A stretch of 32,682 bases of DNA from Streptosporangiaceae bacterium (GTDB lineage: Bacteria; Actinomycetota; Actinomycetes; Streptosporangiales; Streptosporangiaceae): NCBI GenBank assembly GCA_030038295.1, contig JASHPF010000012.1:1-32682 (forward strand), written 5' to 3'. A program made the position numbers and the translations under genes. This document shows, piece after piece, positions 23,935 to 32,682 of this stretch (positions are counted from its first letter, which is position 1; every line of letters starts with the position of its first letter). The notes beneath the pieces are model-generated. The model saw only the letters and a list, made by a program, of their open reading frames with translations, was not told the origin of the DNA and searched no databases.

Positions 23935-25710
23935 ATGACGGATTCGTTGTTCCCTGCTGACCAGCCGGTCAGCAAGAGCGCGTCGGCGCAGCTGGCGCAC
24001 CGGATCGCGGTGGCCGCCGGCGACCGGCCGGCCGACCTGGTCCTGCGCGGCGGCCGGGTGCTGTCGGTCTTCACCGGTGAGCTGCTGCAGGCCGATGTTG
24101 CCGTGGCGGGCGAGTACGTGGCCGGGCTCGGCCGTTATGAGGGACGTACGGAAGTCGACGTCACCGGTCTTATCTTGCTGCCCGGCTTCATCGACGCCCA
24201 CATGCACATCGAGTCGACCAAGCTCATGGTCGACCAGTTTGCCCGCGCCGCGCTGCCCGCCGGCACGACAACCGTGGTCCTTGATCCGCACGAGATCGCC
24301 AACGTGTTCGGCATTAACGGAGTCCGCGCGCTGCTGGCCTCTGCCGGGCAGATGCCACTGGACTACTACATGATGATGCCCTCCTGCGTGCCGGCCGGAC
24401 CGTTCGAGTCCAGCGCGTTCACGCTCGGCGCAGCGGACATCGCCGAGCTGCTGGCCAGCGAGCCCCGTGCTCTCGGCCTCGCCGAGCTGATGGACTTCCC
24501 TGGCGTCGTGAGCGGTGATCCGGCGGTGCTCGCCAAGATCGAGGTCGTGCGCGCGGCCGGACGGCACATCGATGGCCACGCTCCCCGGCTGACCGGCAAG
24601 GACCTGTGCGCCTACCTGGCGGCAGGTGTCGGCAGCGACCACGAGTGCACCACGCTCGACGAGGCGCTGGAGAAGCGGCGGCTAGGCATGCAGATCATGA
24701 TCAGGGAGGGCTCTGCGACCCGCGACGTCGAAGCCCTGATACCGCTGGTCATCCGGTACGGCCCGGCGAATTGCATGCTGTGCACCGACGACTGCGAACC
24801 GCACCTCCTGATGCGCGAGGGTCACATGAACCGGGTGGTCCGCCGCGCGGTCGCGGTCGGCTGCCCCGCCGCCGACGCCGTCACGATGGCGACGCTGCAC
24901 GCCGCGCGCTGGCATCGGCTCACCGACCACGGCGCGATCGGGCCCGGCTATCTGGCCGACATCCTGGCCGTCGAGGACCTGGAGCGGTTCGCCCCGATCC
25001 GGGTCTACAAGCGCGGGCGGCTTGTCGCCGAGAACGGCCGCGCCCTCGCTGTGCCGACGGCCCACGTGCCGGACTGGATGCGCGGTAGCGTGCACGTCCG
25101 CACGCTCACACCCGCTGACTTCGACATCGCAGCACAGGGTCAGGTCCGGGTGATCGGCATGGCGTCCGGCACCATCGTCACGAGGAGTCTGGTCAGAACG
25201 GCCAGTGTCTCGGCGGGATCCGCCGTTGCCGATCCGGCCAGGGACCTGGCCAAGGTCGCCGTGATCGAGCGCCATCATGACACCGGGCGAATCGGCCTCG
25301 GGTTCGCGACCGGGTTCGGCCTGCGCCGCGGTGCGCTGGCCTCCACGCACGCGCATGACGCGCACAACCTCGTCGTCCTCGGGGTTGACGACGCCGACAT
25401 GGCGGTGGCGGCCAACCGGCTGGCAACACTCGGCGGGGGACAGGTAGCCGTCGCGGGCGGCCGGGTGCTTGCCGAGCTTCCGCTCCCGATCGGCGGACTC
25501 GTATCGGATCAGCCTGCCGAAGACGTAGCAGCCCAGGCGGAACGTCTCGAGCAGGTAGCCGAGGCGGACCTCGGCGTGACGCTTCCGGCCCCGCTGATGG
25601 CCATGTCGTTCCTGGCGCTTTCGGTGATCCCCGAGCTGAGGATCACCGATCTCGGCCTGATCGACACGGTGAAATTCGCCAAGACGCCGCTGGAGGTGGC
25701 AGCGGGCTAG
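23935..25710 (+). CDS. ade: Adenine deaminase
   Basis: A 591-residue amidohydrolase of the adenine deaminase family (usual length about 570-600). It has the strand-1 metal site GFIDAHMHIEST (His89, His91), VLDPHEIANVFG (118-128), GHAPRLTGKDL, the GSDHECT motif (about 234) and CTDDCEPH (about 283). The C-terminal domain ends in MSFLALSVIPELRITDLGL, typical for Ade. The enzyme converts adenine to hypoxanthine plus ammonia with a metal pair in the cytosol. It begins 2 nt after the XdhC-YqeB stop, with GGGAGGAG upstream, so it is in the same operon. Its product hypoxanthine is a logical substrate for the adjacent hydroxylase. Other purine or imidazole deaminase activities are possible but less likely. 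Confidence 0.88.
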   Translation: MTDSLFPADQPVSKSASAQLAHRIAVAAGDRPADLVLRGGRVLSVFTGELLQADVAVAGEYVAGLGRYEGRTEVDVTGLILLPGFIDAHMHIESTKLMVDQFARAALPAGTTTVVLDPHEIANVFGINGVRALLASAGQMPLDYYMMMPSCVPAGPFESSAFTLGAADIAELLASEPRALGLAELMDFPGVVSGDPAVLAKIEVVRAAGRHIDGHAPRLTGKDLCAYLAAGVGSDHECTTLDEALEKRRLGMQIMIREGSATRDVEALIPLVIRYGPANCMLCTDDCEPHLLMREGHMNRVVRRAVAVGCPAADAVTMATLHAARWHRLTDHGAIGPGYLADILAVEDLERFAPIRVYKRGRLVAENGRALAVPTAHVPDWMRGSVHVRTLTPADFDIAAQGQVRVIGMASGTIVTRSLVRTASVSAGSAVADPARDLAKVAVIERHHDTGRIGLGFATGFGLRRGALASTHAHDAHNLVVLGVDDADMAVAANRLATLGGGQVAVAGGRVLAELPLPIGGLVSDQPAEDVAAQAERLEQVAEADLGVTLPAPLMAMSFLALSVIPELRITDLGLIDTVKFAKTPLEVAAG

Positions 25711-25800
25711 CCCGGCCAGCTCGCAGGGGACCTTTGGCCTCCGGTGCGCAGGACCATAGCCAATGGCCGCGACATCCGCTCTCGAAATAGGAGATTGGTC

Positions 25801-26970
25801 ATGACGATAGAACTCGCGAAGGCGATGTCGCGGCTCGGCACGGAGTCCGCGTTCGACGTCCTCGCTCAGGCCAAGGCGCTCGAGGCGCAGGGCCGCACCA
25901 TCATTCATCTGGAGATCGGGGAACCGGACTTTTCGACGCCTCCGCACGTCGTCGAGGCGGCCGTCGAGGCGCTGCGCGCGGGCTATACGCACTATGTACC
26001 GGCCCCTGGCATCCCGGAACTGCGGGAGTCTGTGGTCGCCTTTCTCGAGCGCTGGGGTCGGCTGCGCACGAGTCCGGATCGCGTGGTGATCACGCCGGGA
26101 GCCAAGCCGGTGATGTTCTTCGTGATGCAGGCGCTGTGCGAGGACGGCGACGAGGTCATCTATCCCGATCCGGCGTTCCCCATGTACGAGTCGATCGCCG
26201 CGTTCACTGGCGCGAAGCCGGTGCCGCTGCCGCTGCGGGAGGAGAACGAGTTCCGGATCGATCCCGCCGAACTCGAACGGCTCATCACGCCCCGGACCCG
26301 GCTGCTGATCCTGAACTCGCCGCACAACCCGTGCGGAAGCGCGCTGAGCAAGACCGACTGCGAGGCGATAGCGGAGATCGCGATCTCCCACGACCTGACC
26401 GTGCTGTCGGACGAGGTGTACTGGGCGATCCGGTACGACGGCCGCCACGCGAGCGTGCTGGACGTAGACGGGATGTCCGAGCGGACGATCCTGCTCGACG
26501 GCTGGTCGAAGACGTTCGCGATGACCGGCTGGCGGCTCGGCTTCGGCGTGCTGCCGCAGCCGTTGGTCGAGCCGGTGACCCGGCTCATTATCAACTCGGT
26601 GTCCTGCACGTCCGCCTTCAGCCAGCACGCCGCAAGGTCCGCACTGGACGGCCCGTGGGAGCCGGTGGAACGGATGGTGGCCGAATTTCGCGAGCGCCGC
26701 GACCTCATGGTGGACCTGCTGAACAAGATCCCTGGCGTCTCGTGCCAGCTCCCGCACGGCGCCTTCTACGTCTTCCCCAGGGTCGCTGAGATCGGCCTGC
26801 CTGCTGCCGACTTGCAGGCGCGGTTGATGAACGAGGCCGGAGTTGCGGTCCTGCCCGGCACAGCGTTCGGCAGCAACGGCGAGGGCTACCTGAGGCTCTC
26901 GTACGCGAACTCGGCCGAGAACCTGCGCGCGGCCGCGGCCGCGATCGACGCGCTGGTCACGGCGCTGTGA
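25801..26970 (+). CDS. Class I/II PLP aminotransferase (aspartate aminotransferase-like)
   Basis: I chose ATG 25801 because AGGAG lies 7 nt upstream; an upstream start at 25744 would add residues unlike the family. The 389-residue product has all fold-type I features: IIHLEIGEPDFSTP near the N-terminus, TPGAKPVMFFVMQAL, NSPHNPCGSALS (substrate/PLP contacts), LSDEVYWAIRYDG (PLP Asp and Tyr) and DGWSKTFAMTGWRLGF with the Schiff-base Lys237. A late arginine in GYLRLSYAN should bind the substrate carboxylate. The side-chain specificity cannot be read. It lies 90 nt after ade and before glutamate dehydrogenase, so it may feed amino groups into glutamate. Confidence 0.85.
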   Translation: MTIELAKAMSRLGTESAFDVLAQAKALEAQGRTIIHLEIGEPDFSTPPHVVEAAVEALRAGYTHYVPAPGIPELRESVVAFLERWGRLRTSPDRVVITPGAKPVMFFVMQALCEDGDEVIYPDPAFPMYESIAAFTGAKPVPLPLREENEFRIDPAELERLITPRTRLLILNSPHNPCGSALSKTDCEAIAEIAISHDLTVLSDEVYWAIRYDGRHASVLDVDGMSERTILLDGWSKTFAMTGWRLGFGVLPQPLVEPVTRLIINSVSCTSAFSQHAARSALDGPWEPVERMVAEFRERRDLMVDLLNKIPGVSCQLPHGAFYVFPRVAEIGLPAADLQARLMNEAGVAVLPGTAFGSNGEGYLRLSYANSAENLRAAAAAIDALVTAL

Positions 26971-27063
26971 TCCGGGCACCGGCGCAGCCGTCCCGGACTG
27001 CGCGCGCGCGAGCCGGCCGCAGCAGCGAATGCGCAACGAGAACGAAGTGAAGGGAACGCAAAA

Positions 27064-28422
27064 GTGAACAGCTACGTGCAAGACGTGATCGAGCAGATCG
27101 CGGCGGCCAATCCCGGCGAGCCCGAGTTCCTCCAGGCGGTCACCGAGGCCTACGGATGCCTCGGTCCCGTCCTCGAGCGGCACCCCGAGTATCGGGACGG
27201 AAAGCTGCTCCAGCGAATGGCGGAGCCGGAGCGGGTCATCATGTTCCGGGTCCCATGGGTCGATGACGCTGGCGAGGTCCAGATCAACCGGGGCATCCGA
27301 GTGCAGATGAACAGTGCGATAGGACCGTATAAGGGAGGCCTGCGGTTCCACCCGACCGTGCGCCTCGGCTTACTGAAGTTTCTCGCCTTCGAGCAGGTGT
27401 TCAAGAACGCCCTCACGACGCTGCCGATGGGCGGCGGCAAAGGCGGCTCGGACTTCGACCCGAAGGGAAAGAGCGACGCCGAGGTGCGGCGGTTCTGCCA
27501 GTCATTCATGACGGGCCTCTACCGGCACATAGGTCAGTTCACCGACGTACCGGCCGGCGACATCGGGGTGGGCTCCAGGGAGATCGGATACCTGTTCGGC
27601 CAGTACAAGCGGATCACCAACGAGTTCAGCGGCGTGCTCACCGGCAAGGGCTACGACTGGGGCGGCTCGCTGATCCGGCCGGAGGCGACCGGTTACGGCG
27701 CCGTGTACTTCGCCGACGAGATGCTCGCCACCCGAGGGGACTCCATCGCGGGCAAGACCTGCCTGGTGTCAGGCAGCGGGAACGTCGCGCAGTACACCGT
27801 CGAGAAGCTCATCGACGAGGGTGCCCTGCCGGTCACCCTGTCGGACTCCAGCGGCTTTATTCACGATCCCGCAGGAATCGACCGCGAGAAGCTCGAGTGG
27901 GTCAAGGAACTCAAGAATGTCCGCCGCGGTCGTATCCGTGAGTACGCCGAGCGCTTCCCCGGGGTCACGTACGCGCCCGCCGAGGCTGGGGAGCACAACC
28001 CGCTCTGGGAGGTGCCGGCCGACTGCGCGTTCCCCTCGGCAACCCAGAACGAGATCTCCGCGACGGACGCCAAGAGCCTGCTCGGCAACGAGGTCACCGC
28101 GGTCGTGGAGGGCGCTAACATGCCGACCACCCCTGAGGGCGTCGAGCTGTTCCTGACCGCGGGCATCCTCTATGCGCCGGGCAAGGCCGCGAACGCCGGA
28201 GGAGTGGCGGTATCGGGGCTGGAGATGGCGCAAGACAGCGAACGCATGCACTGGGCCCGCCGGGTCGTGGACGAGCAGCTTCGCTCGATCATGAAGTCGG
28301 TGCACGAGCAGGTCAGCACGGCAGCCGAGGAGTACGGTCGCGCGGGCAACTACGTGGCAGGCGCGAATATTGCGGGGTTCTGCCGGGTCGCGGAAGCGAT
28401 GCTGGCCGAGGGCGTGGAGTAG
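27064..28422 (+). CDS. gdhA: Glutamate dehydrogenase, NADP-type bacterial GdhA
   Basis: A 452-residue protein starting at GTG 27064 with AAGGGA upstream. The length and sequence match the hexameric bacterial NADP-dependent class: NSAIGPYKGGLRFHP (Lys90), TTLPMGGGKGGSDFDPKGKS (Lys126), the catalytic Asp166 in PAGDIGVG, the Rossmann motif VSGSGNVAQYT (about 236-246) and a C-terminal NAGGVAVSGLEM and NYVAGANIAGF. It interconverts 2-oxoglutarate plus ammonia with glutamate. Next to adenine deaminase and two PLP enzymes of a lyase/synthase fold, it most plausibly captures the ammonia they release. Coenzyme preference is inferred from the class. Confidence 0.92.
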   Translation: MNSYVQDVIEQIAAANPGEPEFLQAVTEAYGCLGPVLERHPEYRDGKLLQRMAEPERVIMFRVPWVDDAGEVQINRGIRVQMNSAIGPYKGGLRFHPTVRLGLLKFLAFEQVFKNALTTLPMGGGKGGSDFDPKGKSDAEVRRFCQSFMTGLYRHIGQFTDVPAGDIGVGSREIGYLFGQYKRITNEFSGVLTGKGYDWGGSLIRPEATGYGAVYFADEMLATRGDSIAGKTCLVSGSGNVAQYTVEKLIDEGALPVTLSDSSGFIHDPAGIDREKLEWVKELKNVRRGRIREYAERFPGVTYAPAEAGEHNPLWEVPADCAFPSATQNEISATDAKSLLGNEVTAVVEGANMPTTPEGVELFLTAGILYAPGKAANAGGVAVSGLEMAQDSERMHWARRVVDEQLRSIMKSVHEQVSTAAEEYGRAGNYVAGANIAGFCRVAEAMLAEGVE

Positions 28423-28488
28423 GAGAGAGGATGCCGCGCTCGCGACGGCCAGGGTGGCCGCCGGAGCGCAGGGGTGAGAGGTGGACAG

Positions 28489-31328
<2,840 letters not shown>

Positions 31329-31332
31329 TGGG

Positions 31333-31360
31333 TGCGACCGGGCCACCAAGTGCCTAAAGT
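31333..31360 (+). promoter_or_regulatory. Candidate promoter of the NCS1 permease gene
   Basis: TGCGAC (31333-31338) and TAAAGT (31355-31360) are 16 nt apart. Transcription would begin near 31367, about 105 nt before the permease ATG, so the permease could be controlled separately from the genes upstream. Confidence 0.35.
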
Positions 31361-31427
31361 CACCAATGCGGCGGCCGGAGGTCACTGTGACGGCAGCCCG
31401 CCAGGTGCTTCGGTCTACAAGTGTCAC
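31359..31427. promoter_or_regulatory. GTCAC-type operator cluster upstream of the permease
   Basis: GTCAC occurs at 31359-31363, 31381-31385 and 31423-31427, and GTGAC at 31387-31391. The second and fourth form a perfect inverted repeat, GTCAC-T-GTGAC (31381-31391), just after the candidate promoter. Site starts are 22 and 42 bp apart, close to two and four helical turns. This looks like a repressor binding region. The regulator is not in the window. Confidence 0.4.
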
Positions 31428-31471
31428 GTCTAACCGCAGTTGCTACCAGAACGTGGAGGAAGGAGAACCTC

Positions 31472-32682
31472 ATGGCCAGAGATACTTCGCCGGGCGTTCC
31501 CGCGGCTGCGCCTGCCGCCGCGGTCCCGGGCCAGCGATATGCAGCGTTCAAGATAGAACAGCGCGGCATCGACCTCATCCCGGAGGATGAGCGGAAACAG
31601 CGGCCGAGCGGACTTGGCTGGCTGTGGGCGGGCGCCGTGTTCAACGTGGAGTTTTTCTTCTACGGCACGCTGATCATGCTGTTCGGCCTCTCGGTGTGGC
31701 AGGCGGTCGTCTGCGTGGTCGTGGGCAACCTGTTCTACGCGTTGCTTGGCTTCGCGAGCATTCAGGGTCCGCTGACGGGGACGACAGCATTCATGATCAG
31801 CCGGGCGCCGTTCGGCAAGAACGCGAACCGGTCGGTGGGTCTGTTCAACTGGGTCACTCAGGTTGGCTTCGAGATCGAGGGCGTGTACTTCGTCGTTGCG
31901 ACGGTGATCCTGCTGTTCCTCCACTACGGCAACACCCTCGGCACCCCGGCCAAGATCGTGCTGATCATCGTGGCGTCCGCGATTCAGATGCTGATGCCGC
32001 TGTTCGGCCACGCGACGATCTCGAAGCTGCTGCGCTGGCTGGCGTACGTGTTCATCGTGCTGACCGTCGTCCTGGGCGTGTTCATCTTCCAGCGACTGCA
32101 CCTGTCGCACTTCCACGTTGCCGGCGCCTCCTGGGCCGTCTGGACGACCGCGCTGGTGCTGATCATCTCGGTCGGCGGGCTCGGCTGGGTCGAGAACGGG
32201 AACGACTACTCCAGGTACATGCCCTCCGACACCCCGAAGATGCGGACGTTCTGGGCGGCCACGATCGGCGGCGGCGTCCCGTCGCTGCTGCTCGAACTGC
32301 TCGGCATCTTCGCGTTCACCGTAACCACCAAGACCGTTGGCATCACCCAGATCGGCGTACCGCAGGCGTTCCCGACGTGGTTCGTCGTGCCGTTCCTGAT
32401 CTTCGCGATCATCCAGCTGTTCTGCATCAACACCATCGACCTGTACTCCTCGGGGGTCACGCTGCAGGCGCTCGGGATCCCGATCAAGCGGTGGGGCGCG
32501 GTCATCATCGACACCGTCGTGGTGGCAGTCATCACCTACTTCATCCTGTTCCACGGCAAGTTCTCGAGCGACTTCGCCGGCTTCCTGCTGTACATCGTGG
32601 TGTGGCTGGCACCGTGGTTCGGCATCCTGATGGTCGACTACCTGTTCCGCCGCGGCCGGTACGACCGGGAGGCGCTGGTTGC
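31472..32682 (+). CDS. NCS1-family purine/cytosine-type permease, 3' end outside window
   Basis: ATG 31472 has AGGAGA about 6 nt upstream. The frame remains open to the right edge (403 residues seen). After a polar N-terminus of about 35 residues, hydrophobic helices follow one another, with the NCS1 patterns FNVEFFFYGTLIML (helix 1), QGPLTGTTAFMISRAPFGKN, NWVTQVGFEIEG (helix 3) and WVENGNDYSRYMPSDT, equivalent to the conserved NxxDYSRYLP motif. NCS1 carriers import purines, cytosine, uracil, allantoin, hydantoins or related bases with H+ or Na+. The location beside adenine deaminase and an XdhD-like hydroxylase favours a purine or its breakdown product. It has its own upstream regulatory region. 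Confidence 0.85.
   Translation, partial: MARDTSPGVPAAAPAAAVPGQRYAAFKIEQRGIDLIPEDERKQRPSGLGWLWAGAVFNVEFFFYGTLIMLFGLSVWQAVVCVVVGNLFYALLGFASIQGPLTGTTAFMISRAPFGKNANRSVGLFNWVTQVGFEIEGVYFVVATVILLFLHYGNTLGTPAKIVLIIVASAIQMLMPLFGHATISKLLRWLAYVFIVLTVVLGVFIFQRLHLSHFHVAGASWAVWTTALVLIISVGGLGWVENGNDYSRYMPSDTPKMRTFWAATIGGGVPSLLLELLGIFAFTVTTKTVGITQIGVPQAFPTWFVVPFLIFAIIQLFCINTIDLYSSGVTLQALGIPIKRWGAVIIDTVVVAVITYFILFHGKFSSDFAGFLLYIVVWLAPWFGILMVDYLFRRGRYDREALV

Noticed and set aside
24682-27351. Minus-strand open frame of 889 codons across adenine deaminase and the aminotransferase
   Set aside because: No recognisable domain; spans two genes and an intergenic gap on the opposite strand. Shadow frame.
31430-32554. 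Minus-strand open frame of 374 codons antisense to the NCS1 permease
   Set aside because: Asp/Arg/Gln/His-rich product is typical of the reverse strand of a membrane protein gene; no ribosome site or motif.

Overview
The window is high-GC DNA with frequent GTG starts, 1- and 4-nt gene overlaps, a mycothiol-type maleylpyruvate isomerase family protein and DrrAB-type ABC genes. This points to an Actinomycetota chromosome; the genus cannot be told from sequence alone. I see no tRNA, rRNA, CRISPR array, insertion sequence or phage gene.

Layout. (1) 1-5751, mixed genes: a partial maleylpyruvate isomerase family protein (-), a patatin-like hydrolase (-), a decayed VapC/PIN toxin remnant (-), a secreted V8/trypsin-like protease with a natural six-histidine run (+), and a fused [2Fe-2S]/molybdopterin hydroxylase (+). 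(2) 5817-9692 (-): an atypical Nramp-like transporter translationally coupled to a PRC/MgtE_N/CBS protein, with a PPOX-family flavoprotein upstream. (3) 9911-13206 (-): an operon of a membrane-anchored HtrA protease, a MacB/FtsX-type permease and its ATPase. (4) 13412-16359: a 54-aa single-span membrane peptide (-) divergent from a KdpD-like protein (+) that has lost its membrane segments and much of its kinase core, followed by a small helical protein. (5) 16475-18276 (-): a DrrAB-type exporter. (6) 18508 to the right edge (+): nine co-directional genes forming the most interesting region.

Region 6 encodes a YgfM-like FAD subunit, an XdhD-like molybdenum hydroxylase whose ferredoxin domain has lost all eight cluster cysteines, a fusion of XdhC with the selenium-linked YqeB accessory family, adenine deaminase, a class I aminotransferase, glutamate dehydrogenase, two overlapping fold-type II PLP enzymes and an NCS1-family permease. 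I infer a purine (or related N-heterocycle) uptake and catabolism module. In this model the permease imports the base, adenine deaminase releases ammonia, the hydroxylase oxidises the ring, the PLP enzymes process amino-acid-like products, and glutamate dehydrogenase plus the aminotransferase handle the nitrogen. It shares xdhD/ygfM/yqeB-type genes with the E. coli purine/uric-acid locus, but ygfK, ssnA, ygeW, ygeY and hyuA are not visible here. The substrate is not proven.
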